The notes beneath the pieces were generated by a model that was not told where the DNA came from, made no database searches, and saw nothing but the letters and a program-made list of their open reading frames with translations. 64,000 bases of DNA from Candidatus Poribacteria bacterium (GTDB taxonomy: Bacteria; Poribacteria; WGA-4E; JAJDTR01), in contig JAPPIK010000025.1 of the NCBI GenBank assembly GCA_028820655.1, forward strand, positions 1-64,000, in the 5' to 3' direction. Positions within the stretch are counted from its first letter, which is position 1; each line of letters opens with the position of its first letter. Of this stretch, positions 26,164 through 35,749 are shown one piece after another. The position numbers were made by a program, and so were the translations under genes.

Positions 26164-27914
26164 GATTTTGTTCTCCGAGAAAAGGCCGTAGGGAGTAAAA
26201 GACGAAAGACCGCGTCAAGTCCGTCATCTATCCCTAACGCACAAATATCGCCTTCGTCCCCTGCCAAGTGTTGAGTCCAGAAGTGTATCAGGGCATTAAG
26301 TTCTCTATTGTAACGTTTGACAGTGCGCTCGCGGGAAAAGTCAGCGGCGACAGTTTTAAGTTCATCAGTGATCCCATCAAACACAATTCGAGGATCGATC
26401 AAAACCCACAAACGATCATCTGCCCAATCAAGACGGATGCTGACTCCTTCTCTCCACGTTAGTTGTTGATGTTTACCGACTTTCCCCATAATCGCTCCAG
26501 TAAGTTGCCTCAAGGGTTGCCAAATGTGCGCTCCTGGATTGGCGGGCGCCAGCAAGTCTGTGTTGCGTCGGTGACCTACAAGTTCCAATCTGCATTCACG
26601 AACAATCGCAGAGGTCAACGCCTCTCGTAGAAGACCTCTCTCAACAGAGTCATATCTATGCCGCTTGGTCTCGAGTGTATGAACGCCGAAATCCTTGATT
26701 CCATACTTGAGAAAGGCGTTTTCTATATCGTCGTCAGACCCGAAAGCCAATACACCAGCACGGGTGCGGGTAGCAATTATATTAGCGTCAGCTTCCGTGA
26801 TTGCGGCGCGTACGTCAGCAATTCCACCAACTTCACATACAATGCGCCTGCAAACAGGCGGCACGGAGGCAACACGTAAAGCATTAAGACGCACAACGGG
26901 CCATCCGGGGTTACCGGTTAGCGGAGGTACATCACTCCGCCATCGTCGTTCCTTAGCGAACTCATCGAGCTCTTTAGCATCAATGTCCTTGGCAAGTCGC
27001 ATTAGGTCGCGCAGTATTTCGTCAAAGTTGTCGATTGGCACGAGTGCCGCGTCAATATTATACTCTCGCGCTTTATGCAACAATTCACAGACACGAGGTA
27101 TTGGTAGAGTGTCGCCACAATACAACCAGAAAAGCCCATGGGGGAAGGCATCCGGGAGTTTCGCTGCATCTTCAAGAGCATTCATCACTGAGTTATCACG
27201 ACCGCTATAGCCAACCACGACAAGTCCAGATTGCGTACATGAATCAATGAGCGCCTTTCGGAGGGTCTCATCCTGCCGACGCAGTTCCTCAGAGGTGTTT
27301 TTGAGTCTTCGCGAACGAAAGTCACCGTGCAGCTTAACTTCAATAGGCCATTGCTCATTAGCAATAGCTGGTGTTGCTAAATGTGATGAATCGAGGTCCA
27401 CAGTCGTCAAAGAGCCGGTAGTATCGTAAATGCGCACACAAGCATCGGCCAACAGCGGGTCGAAGTTTGTTGTCCACACAATGCGGACAAGCGCTGCGCG
27501 CATAAGAGTAGCCAACGCCAAGTGCCCGTACGATGGCTTCCCACCAGCAATCGTGGCGTTGATATACGTACCACGATCTGCTTCAGATGGATACACTTTT
27601 TCAAATAGCGCCGCATACTCATCAGTTGCGCCAAATTCGGGCATGTTTTGCAAAGAATCGATATGAGTTTGTAGTTTAGCCTGAACAGCTGGATTCGACA
27701 GGTCTGCCAAGGATTTACGTGATACCTTTTGCTGGCTCACGTACAGCTCCCGCTTGAACTCCCATACCATATCAGCGGCAGTAGGTAGACCAGCGGAGGC
27801 TGATGCACCAGCGCCAAGAAACCACATAAGTTGTGGCGCGCGTAACGAAAAGCGACGTGCGAAATCGTCCGGTTCTATTCGGGGCGGATTGTTCTCGCGA
27901 TTATGTTCTTCCAT
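26160..27914 (-). CDS. SIR2-APAZ effector of a short-Argonaute (SPARSA-type) defence system
   Basis: 584 residues from the ATG at 27914; a longer frame opens with TTG at 28001. The N-terminal SIR2 domain has 'MWFLGAGASASAGLPTAADM' (NAD+ binding, about 30-49), Asn150 in 'WTTNFD' and His196 in 'VKLHGDF' as likely catalytic residues, and 'LVVVGYSGRDNSVM'. The C-terminal ~230 residues match in position the APAZ region that stands in for the missing N-PAZ half of Argonaute. In known SPARSA systems, target recognition by the complex triggers NAD+ depletion and cell death, which limits phage or plasmid. It lies 150 bases downstream of hsdR on the same strand. The function is assigned by family and gene order. 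Confidence 0.87.
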   Translation of the reverse strand: MEEHNRENNPPRIEPDDFARRFSLRAPQLMWFLGAGASASAGLPTAADMVWEFKRELYVSQQKVSRKSLADLSNPAVQAKLQTHIDSLQNMPEFGATDEYAALFEKVYPSEADRGTYINATIAGGKPSYGHLALATLMRAALVRIVWTTNFDPLLADACVRIYDTTGSLTTVDLDSSHLATPAIANEQWPIEVKLHGDFRSRRLKNTSEELRRQDETLRKALIDSCTQSGLVVVGYSGRDNSVMNALEDAAKLPDAFPHGLFWLYCGDTLPIPRVCELLHKAREYNIDAALVPIDNFDEILRDLMRLAKDIDAKELDEFAKERRWRSDVPPLTGNPGWPVVRLNALRVASVPPVCRRIVCEVGGIADVRAAITEADANIIATRTRAGVLAFGSDDDIENAFLKYGIKDFGVHTLETKRHRYDSVERGLLREALTSAIVRECRLELVGHRRNTDLLAPANPGAHIWQPLRQLTGAIMGKVGKHQQLTWREGVSIRLDWADDRLWVLIDPRIVFDGITDELKTVAADFSRERTVKRYNRELNALIHFWTQHLAGDEGDICALGIDDGLDAVFRLLLPTAFSRRTKS

Positions 27915-28065
27915 GAAATGTTTTGTTGGATTTTGTTTCACATGAACGCTAACGAAATTCCGTTCAGTTTTGTTCCGATGCTCTAAACCATGATTCGCCA
28001 AAATACAATCTCATTGATGAATGTTTCATTTCTGATTTGGTTTTATTAGTAAATCATGCAGGCGT

Positions 28066-31000
28066 TCACCTTGCAGCAAGCGCTGCTCTATGCTGGTATT
28101 GGTGGAGAATATGGACATAGACCATGTCCGACTTTTGCTCAATCTCATCGTTGGAATAGGAATCCGGCAGCCCCGTCGTTTCGTCATAGAGATAGTCGTA
28201 GATATTTTGCTTCATGGCATCTCGGGTAGCGTACTTGCTCTCCCAGTCTCGGATGCGCTCCATTTCTGCATTGATTTTCGCGTGCAGATCAACCGCCACC
28301 GCTTTGATGCGCTTAATGTCATCGGGCGTCAAATTGTCTTTCTTTAGGAGATCGAACAGTGCCAGCGTTTCCTCGTCTAAGCCTTCACGGATGGCACGAT
28401 CCTGCTCATCGTCTAAATCTGCGACGAGTTTCAGCAATGCCTCAAATGTCTGCTGTATTATAATCTCGTCCTTCTCCTCATTGTATCGGGCAACCAATTG
28501 CTCGTAATGCTGTTGAAAATTTGTCCTCAGAGGGTTCTGCGCCAGCATCACAGCAAGACGTTTCTCAATGGCAGTTTTCAAATTTTGCAGGTGCGTGTTT
28601 TTTTTCGGGCTAGCTGCAAATTCCTGACGTAGTCGTTCAAAGTCAATCGCTGATATGTCATAAAGCCTCTGCGTTTCTGCTAGACCACCGGGATCGGTGA
28701 CTTCAATAATCTCGCCGACAACAGCGTGTAGTTCCATTATAATGTGCGAGATGTCAGCTTGTTCACGGTCCTCGGCAAGGCTCTTGTAGATGATATTGAT
28801 TGCCCCGTATGTGATACGATAATCGTTGATGTCCGGAAGGGTCAAGCATGCTTTATACTTGCGAAACATCCCGCGCGCCATAATCTCGAAGCGTTTCCGG
28901 GTTTCATCGTTTTCATTGATGACTTCCTTGGCAGCCATGATTGCCGCATTGCGCTCGAATCCTCTCTTCTCATAGATGTCCTCAAGTCGAAAGCCCTCCG
29001 CGGCGAGGAAATCGCGCACCATACCTGTTGCTTCGTGAAGTTCTTCGAACAATTCTTCTTGCGGTTTGGCAGGTAGGTTGGGCGTATCGTCATCTTCAAT
29101 ACCGGTATGTCCTGCGAACGTCGCCAATGCACTGCGGAGGTTTTTCAGGATACCGCAATAGTCAACTATGAGACCGTTGTTTTTTCCCTTATGAACGCGG
29201 TTTGCTCGCGCTATGGCTTGCATCAACGTGTGCGATTTGAGGGGTTTGTCCAGATAGAGTGTCGCAAGACTCTTCACGTCAAAACCGGTGAGCCACATTG
29301 CACAAACAATGGCAACGCGGAAGGGATGGTCGTCCCTTTTGAAGGCGGATTCAACGTCAATCCGCTGACCGTCGTCCGTTTCAAAGCCTTCCTTGATGAG
29401 TTTCCGATGCTGCCGGATATCAAGATCCCATCTGCGGAACTTACCGACCTCGCCCTGTTCCTCACTAACGACGACAGCAATTTGTGTCGTTTTCATCCAA
29501 TTACATTGTTGCTCTAACGCCAAACGATCGTCCTCGTCCGAGAGCGCAGTGAGTTCTGATTCAAGTACACTGATGCGCTCCTCCCAATATTTGGTGATTA
29601 ACGCGTGCATTTTCACAGCGGTGATTTTATCAATGGCGACGAACATCGCCTTTCCGTTTTCCCAAGCTGTTGAGTAATGACGGACGAAATCCTTCGCGAT
29701 GGCGTCTAGCCTTTCCGGGGCGGTGATGATATGGTATTCGTGTCGGAGTTCCCGTTCTAGACGCTGCTCGACATCAACATCAGTAATCTCAAGTTCCTCT
29801 AATTTCTCGGCGATCTTCTCATTGAGTTCGTTTGTGGCGACCCCGAGCTCCTCGCCCCGGGCGTCGTAGTAGAGAGGCACCGTTGCGCCATCCTCGACTG
29901 CCCGTTGAAATCCGTATCGAGATACGTAGTCACCGAACACCTTACGGGTTATTTCATCATCTTTCATCAGTGGCGTGCCGGTAAATGCAATGTAAAGGGC
30001 TTTCGGGAGCGCGTTGCGAAGATTCACTGCCAAGCTGCCGTATTGCGTACGGTGAGCCTCGTCAACAATGACAATGATATCTTTCCGGTCGGAGTATGGC
30101 TTGCCGGGAATTACCTCCTGATTGAATTTCTGAATGAGTGAGAACACATAAGCTTTGTGCTCTCCGAGTAGTCGCTTCAGGTGTTTGCCATCTTTGGGTC
30201 GTACATCTTCATGTTCGCCAACAATCCGGCAGCCGGCATAGGTACGATAAATCTGAGTGTCGAGGTCATCACGGTCACACAGCACGAGGAAAGTGAAGTT
30301 GCCGCCCAGTTTACGGTGCACCTTCTGGCTGAAGAACACCATCGAATAGGATTTGCCCGCGCCTTGGGTGTGCCAAAAGACACCAAGTTTGCCACCAAAA
30401 CCTCGTCGGTCTTCCAATGAACGAATTGCCCGATTGACGCCGAGATATTGCTGGTTCTGGGCAACAATCTTTGACATCGGACCGCCGCTTTCATCAAATA
30501 GAATGAAATTTTCAAAGAGATCCAGGAAGTTAGACTTAGTGCAAACACCCTTTAGAAGTGTTTCCATCTCAACTATTCCTACTTCGTCTTCATCAAGGCG
30601 TTTCCATTCGCGGAATAACTCAAACGGCGCAGAGAAACTACCAATCCTCGCGTCAACACCATTGCCCAAAACGACGAAAGCGTTGTGGTGAAAGATGTGG
30701 GGTACCGTATCCTTGTAGTCTGCGAGATTCTCGTCACATGCGCGACGGATATTGAGATGGATGTTTTTGAGTTCCATAAATAACAGCGGAATACCGTTGA
30801 CAAAACCAACGATGTCGGCACGACGGCGGTACGGCAATCTCTTAATCCAGAGCTCACGCACGGCGAGGAAGTGATTGTTTTCTACATCGTCGAAATCAAA
30901 GACGCGCAGCGTCCGGGTTTCCATGAGTGTGTTGGGATCACGATAAGACACCTTTACGCCGTTACGCAGGAGATTATACTTTTCAAGATTAGTCTGTAGA

Positions 31001-31266
31001 GTTGACTCCGCCGCGCTTACTTGACTGATTTCACGAATAGCGTTTTCGTAGGCTTCGGACGGCAGGTCGGGATTGTAGGTTTCAAGTGCATCGTGGAGAT
31101 AACGAGTTAGAATGACCTCACTGTCGTCCGCGCGCCCGAGCATTCCATCTGGCCCAAAGGTCTCGTTGTTGTGGGCGTAGACTGATTCCCAACCGAGGTC
31201 ATGTTCCAGATAGTCAGCAGTGGTTTGTTGAACGAGGTTGTCTTCTGTGTAAGATGAATCGTTCAT
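28066..31266 (-). CDS. hsdR: Type I restriction enzyme, R subunit
   Basis: 1066 residues, full length. The N-terminal endonuclease domain carries 'DIVGFVNGIPLLFMELKN' (about residues 155-175), the PD-(D/E)xK-type core. The two RecA-like translocase domains follow, with Walker A 'GAGKSYSMVFF', 'DEAHRTQYG' and 'AFTGTPLMKD'. A C-terminal helical domain binds the MTase core. With HsdM and HsdS it translocates and cuts unmodified DNA far from the recognition site. It is the last of the three hsd genes, 136 bases after hsdS. No frameshift is seen. Confidence 0.96.
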   Translation of the reverse strand: MNDSSYTEDNLVQQTTADYLEHDLGWESVYAHNNETFGPDGMLGRADDSEVILTRYLHDALETYNPDLPSEAYENAIREISQVSAAESTLQTNLEKYNLLRNGVKVSYRDPNTLMETRTLRVFDFDDVENNHFLAVRELWIKRLPYRRRADIVGFVNGIPLLFMELKNIHLNIRRACDENLADYKDTVPHIFHHNAFVVLGNGVDARIGSFSAPFELFREWKRLDEDEVGIVEMETLLKGVCTKSNFLDLFENFILFDESGGPMSKIVAQNQQYLGVNRAIRSLEDRRGFGGKLGVFWHTQGAGKSYSMVFFSQKVHRKLGGNFTFLVLCDRDDLDTQIYRTYAGCRIVGEHEDVRPKDGKHLKRLLGEHKAYVFSLIQKFNQEVIPGKPYSDRKDIIVIVDEAHRTQYGSLAVNLRNALPKALYIAFTGTPLMKDDEITRKVFGDYVSRYGFQRAVEDGATVPLYYDARGEELGVATNELNEKIAEKLEELEITDVDVEQRLERELRHEYHIITAPERLDAIAKDFVRHYSTAWENGKAMFVAIDKITAVKMHALITKYWEERISVLESELTALSDEDDRLALEQQCNWMKTTQIAVVVSEEQGEVGKFRRWDLDIRQHRKLIKEGFETDDGQRIDVESAFKRDDHPFRVAIVCAMWLTGFDVKSLATLYLDKPLKSHTLMQAIARANRVHKGKNNGLIVDYCGILKNLRSALATFAGHTGIEDDDTPNLPAKPQEELFEELHEATGMVRDFLAAEGFRLEDIYEKRGFERNAAIMAAKEVINENDETRKRFEIMARGMFRKYKACLTLPDINDYRITYGAINIIYKSLAEDREQADISHIIMELHAVVGEIIEVTDPGGLAETQRLYDISAIDFERLRQEFAASPKKNTHLQNLKTAIEKRLAVMLAQNPLRTNFQQHYEQLVARYNEEKDEIIIQQTFEALLKLVADLDDEQDRAIREGLDEETLALFDLLKKDNLTPDDIKRIKAVAVDLHAKINAEMERIRDWESKYATRDAMKQNIYDYLYDETTGLPDSYSNDEIEQKSDMVYVHILHQYQHRAALAAR

Positions 31267-31402
31267 GGGTCAACGTAAATCTTCCCTACGGTAATGATTC
31301 CAAAACTGTACAGTGTGGGTCGGAGCCGCAAAGTGCCGGGGCACGTGATGTTATTCCGAAGGCCCTGGCCGTGGGCGCGAAGATTAGAAGCAAGTTGCAG
31401 AG

Positions 31403-32539
31403 TCATATCTCAAGTTTCCCAGACATCAGGCGCGGAAGAAGCAAATCACGAGCTTGATTGAGTTTGATTATTGCTAAATTCAGCGTTGCAATTTGCCAGA
31501 AAACTGGGTTGGCGATTTTCCCGAATAATCTTAAGATTTCTGATGCAGGTTTAATAAATTCTCTATTGCCGAGTTTGACAGGACTGAGATTACTTTGGGC
31601 TGCGCCGTGGGCAAGATTTTCCAACTCCTTTCGGGTTCGCTCATTGCTAAAGGTCCAATAGGCGAAACTTGTAGGAATGTCGGTGTATCCAACCACTTTA
31701 GCGACACGCTGATTCAATAAGTAGCTTTCTCCAAATACCATGCAGCATCGTCCCACTTCGCCCGTAAGCGACAACAGGATATCACCGGTACCAAGTACAC
31801 AATGCTCTTTTATTTTCTCTGGTACATCATCAGTCTTTGATGCACATTCAGGAATAAACTGTGCATTGTGAACATTCTTGATGGTGACAATTCCAAACCT
31901 GCCATCCGGTTGGTAGGTTTTGCTCTTGAACGCGAAACCACCGAGGAATTTGAAAACATCAGAGTATGTCTTACGTTCCCAACCTTCTGGTATCCCAGCG
32001 ACAATCTTCGTGGATTCATGTCCGGGGAATCGCAGACGAACAAACCACTCGCGGTATATCTCCCGTACTGCCTGTTCCAGCAAAGCAATCCGTCGCTGGT
32101 TGATTTCAATCAACTCGTCGAAGGCGGAGAGGATGTCGGAAATTTTACGTTGAGTTGGGAGGTCATGGATTGTTAATTTGAGATTATCAAGATGGTTTCG
32201 ATTCAATGTTGGAACGCCAGTTCCAGCGTTAAAACGTCCCAAATCAAGGGTTTGTAGCAAATAGTAGACATATCTTGGAAAGTTTCCCTTGAAATCCTTG
32301 ACCCACAGTGAGGTATTGTGAGGCCAGAATTTAACTGGCACATATTGTGGAATTCCCAATGACCCACTTCGCCCCATTACAACTCCTGGCGGTTCGACTT
32401 TGAACTCGTCATGATGACCGATAATTGAGGTCGATCCCACGACTGGATATGTACCAGGATTGATATTTTCCTTCGGCAAATCAAATCCTCTTTGTAGGGA
32501 AATAAAATCCTTAAATTTCAATATTCTTAATTTGTCCAC
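31403..32539 (-). CDS. hsdS: Type I restriction enzyme, specificity subunit
   Basis: 378 residues. Two target-recognition domains are separated by a conserved helix with 'LPTQRKISDILSAFDELIEINQRRI' character near residues 130-155. The second conserved helix at the end ('KLNQARDLLLPRLMSGKL') is typical of HsdS. The first TRD starts 'FKDFISLQRGFDLPKENI' and the second 'VFKFLGGFAFKSKTYQPDG'. HsdS sets the bipartite DNA target for both HsdM and HsdR, but the target cannot be read from sequence. It begins with GTG. A 273-base gap separates it from hsdM, longer than the usual overlap. Confidence 0.93.
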   Translation of the reverse strand: MDKLRILKFKDFISLQRGFDLPKENINPGTYPVVGSTSIIGHHDEFKVEPPGVVMGRSGSLGIPQYVPVKFWPHNTSLWVKDFKGNFPRYVYYLLQTLDLGRFNAGTGVPTLNRNHLDNLKLTIHDLPTQRKISDILSAFDELIEINQRRIALLEQAVREIYREWFVRLRFPGHESTKIVAGIPEGWERKTYSDVFKFLGGFAFKSKTYQPDGRFGIVTIKNVHNAQFIPECASKTDDVPEKIKEHCVLGTGDILLSLTGEVGRCCMVFGESYLLNQRVAKVVGYTDIPTSFAYWTFSNERTRKELENLAHGAAQSNLSPVKLGNREFIKPASEILRLFGKIANPVFWQIATLNLAIIKLNQARDLLLPRLMSGKLEI

Positions 32540-32812
32540 CGCATAACCGCCGAAATAATTAGTGAATTAATCGTGTTTGAACAAGAACTCTACAGAAAGC
32601 TTCTTACGCCGAGGCTTGGAACACACGCGTAGTTGGCCTTGTTGGTATTTGCTATTGGTTTGCTAATATGGACGCTATTCTGAAGCCGCTGAGAATACCA
32701 TGCTCGCTGTTTACTAATACTTCTTATCAATCCGAATAAACTGTCTTTTCAAAGAAGTGCGTAATGACATGTTGCGACTCGTCTGCCAGGTTCTTTGGAT
32801 GACAAGGCAAAG

Positions 32813-34837
32813 TCACTGATACAATTCCTCGAGGTTTCTAGCGATCTTCGCTGCTCGTTTTGATGCTTCGACATCAAGAGTTTTGAGCTCGTGTTGTATG
32901 TCTCGAATTGTCTTTTTAAAGTCAAAATCGTCGTCCTCTAGTTCTGGTACAACGCCAACGTAGCGGCCTGGGGTTAGGCTCCAGTCGTTTGCGTTCAAAT
33001 CGCTCCGGTCGACTACCTTCACGAGGCCTTCAACATCGCAAATTTCCGCATCTGGAAAGCGTTCCTGTAACCAGCGTGCTTGTCGCCAATAATATTGAGG
33101 GAGTTTTAGATGTTCGACTGTATCGTTACGAATTTCATCAAGTGACTTGGGTAACCTCCGGCGCCCGTTATGTAACAAGACGACAAAGGACGACAACCGT
33201 TCATGTAGCTGATTGGTTTGATGAATTAGTAATTGGGAATTTTCAATTAGCGGCTGAGCGCTCTCTGCAAACTTTCTCAGGTCGTCATTTTCACAACTTA
33301 AGGATTTCCAATCATTTGAATTCTGCTTTGCCTTTTCCTCGACAACGTCCACGTGTTCACCAAACGCGGCCTCCAGGATGTTGAGTTCCTCAAAATGCTC
33401 AGCCAGATCATCTGAGAGATTGCCATCTTCATAGGTTACGGTTGTCTTGTGAAGTTCCGCAGCATAGCAGTTGATGGCGCCTAGTGCAGTGACTGTTGCC
33501 TCAACCATGTGCTCAAGATGTTCAGCAACGAGTTCGAGGAAGCGATCGGATTGACCTCGATAAAGCCAAACAATCGCTGAGAGGTTCTTCTGTTGTTCAG
33601 GCGTGAAATCGAAAATCTTGCGTGTTACCTGTCGGCACACGCTACGCGCATCGATCATCAATGTCTTGCCTCGCCGTGCGGACGGTTTTGCCTTATCAAG
33701 AAACCAAAGTTCACACGGCACTGTACGCGTGTAGAAGAAATTGGAACGGATTGCCATCATGACATCCACATGGTCCGCCTCAATCAATTTCTTGCGGACT
33801 TTTGCCTCCTCGCCGCCAGCCGACGAAGCTTGTGAAGACATAACGAATCCGGCGCGCCCCTTCTCATTCAAGTAGCTGTCAAAATACGAAATCCAGAGGT
33901 AGTTGCCGTTTGGGACCTTGCCCTGCTTGTTCACACCGGGAAGACCGTAGGGGAGGCGGGAATCGCTTTTCACTTTCTCGGCGTCGACTTCATCGACATT
34001 GAACGGTGGATTAGCCATCACGAAGTCGCATTTACCGAACAGTTCGTGAGGGTCTTCGTAGTACGTGATGGCTTTCTTTATATTGCCTTCCAGGCCGTGC
34101 ACCGCGAGGTTCATGTTGGCGAGTCGTATCGTCGTCGCGTTCTTCTCCATACCGTAGAATGTGACACGTTCTGTAGGATTGTGATGCATACGTTCGATGA
34201 AGTGTGCGCTTTGTACGAACATGCCACCTGAGCCACACGCAGGGTCGAGAACTGTACCGTCGTCCGGTTCAATGATATTGACAATCATTTGGACAAGGGA
34301 TGCCGGCGTAAAAAACTCCCCATCGTCGTGCGCTTTTAGACCTGCAAATTGCGTAAGAAAGTATTCGTAAATCCGTCCGAAAACATCACCGTTGGCATGA
34401 TTTAGCCCCGGGTTGTTAAAAATCCGAAGGATTTGACCAAGAACATCGTTATCGAGTTCCTGATATTCTGACTTGGGCAAGGCGCCGCGTAGGGATTCGT
34501 AATCGCTTTCAATCCCCTCCATAGCACTGATGATTGCTTGAGCCCGGTCGGCGCTGTCGGGCAAATCAACGAAATAGTGAAACTGTGCTTCCGGGTGCAG
34601 AAAGATTGCCCCCTTTTGGGAAAAGTCCTCTTTCGTAAGTGGGCGGGTTCTTCCCCCTCGCCGTGGCAGTGTCACTTCGATTTCTTCCTTGACTTTGAGG
34701 AAACGACTGGTGGCATGTCGAAGGAAGATCAGCCCCATTACAGGAAGGAAATATTCGTTACTCGCAAAATTGGAATTAGCACGTAGGCTGTCCGCGCTGG
34801 CAAATAAGCGTTTTTCGATCTCTCCAATATTATCCAA
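32813..34837 (-). CDS. hsdM: Type I restriction enzyme, M subunit
   Basis: 674 residues, N6-adenine methyltransferase. The N-terminal HsdM helical domain (about 1-130) is followed by SAM-binding motif I 'DPACGSGGMFVQSAHF' (about 197-212) and catalytic motif IV 'MANPPFNVDEVD' (about 275-286). The long C-terminal part, about 250 residues beyond the MTase core, is helical and may aid HsdS binding. It starts with TTG at 34837, with GAGGT just upstream. It is the first gene of the hsd operon and is divergent from the SIR2-DUF4020 gene. Confidence 0.95.
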   Translation of the reverse strand: MDNIGEIEKRLFASADSLRANSNFASNEYFLPVMGLIFLRHATSRFLKVKEEIEVTLPRRGGRTRPLTKEDFSQKGAIFLHPEAQFHYFVDLPDSADRAQAIISAMEGIESDYESLRGALPKSEYQELDNDVLGQILRIFNNPGLNHANGDVFGRIYEYFLTQFAGLKAHDDGEFFTPASLVQMIVNIIEPDDGTVLDPACGSGGMFVQSAHFIERMHHNPTERVTFYGMEKNATTIRLANMNLAVHGLEGNIKKAITYYEDPHELFGKCDFVMANPPFNVDEVDAEKVKSDSRLPYGLPGVNKQGKVPNGNYLWISYFDSYLNEKGRAGFVMSSQASSAGGEEAKVRKKLIEADHVDVMMAIRSNFFYTRTVPCELWFLDKAKPSARRGKTLMIDARSVCRQVTRKIFDFTPEQQKNLSAIVWLYRGQSDRFLELVAEHLEHMVEATVTALGAINCYAAELHKTTVTYEDGNLSDDLAEHFEELNILEAAFGEHVDVVEEKAKQNSNDWKSLSCENDDLRKFAESAQPLIENSQLLIHQTNQLHERLSSFVVLLHNGRRRLPKSLDEIRNDTVEHLKLPQYYWRQARWLQERFPDAEICDVEGLVKVVDRSDLNANDWSLTPGRYVGVVPELEDDDFDFKKTIRDIQHELKTLDVEASKRAAKIARNLEELYQ

Positions 34838-35749
34838 TGTACAGTCTACCTCATCAATTTTTCGAATTTACTATCCAGCTAACTATCGTCTGCGGGAACT
34901 AGGGCCTCGGTTAGTATTATAGCTATTGCGGTGGTTCCGTGTAATCCCTAGCATTCGTATCAATCTGTTCCGCGTTATCGCCCTAGCATAGCAGAGTGAT
35001 ACCTACAGTTGCATCCGTTTGGGCACTGCAATATATTGCATGTGGAATCCGGGTGAAAGGACGACCATAGGCAGGAGGTTGTGCTTCAGCGCACGGTAGA
35101 ATAGCATTATACCTTTTAATGACGAGAATGTCAACCTTCGCTGATTGCGGTACCAGGGGAAGCGCATCTAAATTTTCTGCATCACAGAAAAGAAAATCGA
35201 GCTAAGTTTGTGACAACAATTTTGGGAGTCGTAGGTTGGGCTGAACGGAAATCCGTTAATACTCGCTACTCTTGTAGGATCAAGCGAATGGATAATGAGC
35301 GCGATAGAAAATCCCCCAAGCGAGTGGATAACGAGTGATCAACTGACTGGATAAGGAAGGCGATAGCAAATCCTGATACAAGATCCCTCAAACGAGTGCC
35401 TACTTCGCTTGAACATGCCAGAATTTGAGTGCAATCCAATATTTATCCTGCGCTCTACGACCATGAGACCTGCTCTGCAATTAGATGCGTTTCCGCTGCA
35501 CTGCAACCCACAAAATCTTGACATATTTTCATGTTTCTGCTACAATATCTAGTGGTGCTTTGGTAAAATGTCTCGCGGTTGGAAATCTCCGCCAACTGTT
35601 CTTGTCTCTCTAGGAGACAGAGATTAAGCGATTCCCAAACCCTACAACTGAATAACAAACAACGGGAGTTTAGAGGCTCTCAAGTTATGATGGCCTTCAA
35701 GATTCTTGTAGCCACAATATGCACCATCTGACCGCTATGGAGGATTCAC
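34838..35749. repeat. Divergent intergenic region between hsdM and the SIR2-DUF4020 gene
   Basis: It should contain both divergent promoters, but none is clear. Inverted copies of the 'GATCAAGCGA.TGGATAA.GAGCGCGATAG' family lie at about 35278-35400. A relative of the 'GGGAAACGCATCTAA' element is at about 35430-35505 (inverted), and a 'TCGAGCTAAG' word near 35200 is shared with 342-351. GGAGG at about 35739-35743 is the ribosome-binding site for the gene at 35750. No tRNA or integrase-type attachment repeat was found. Confidence 0.45.
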
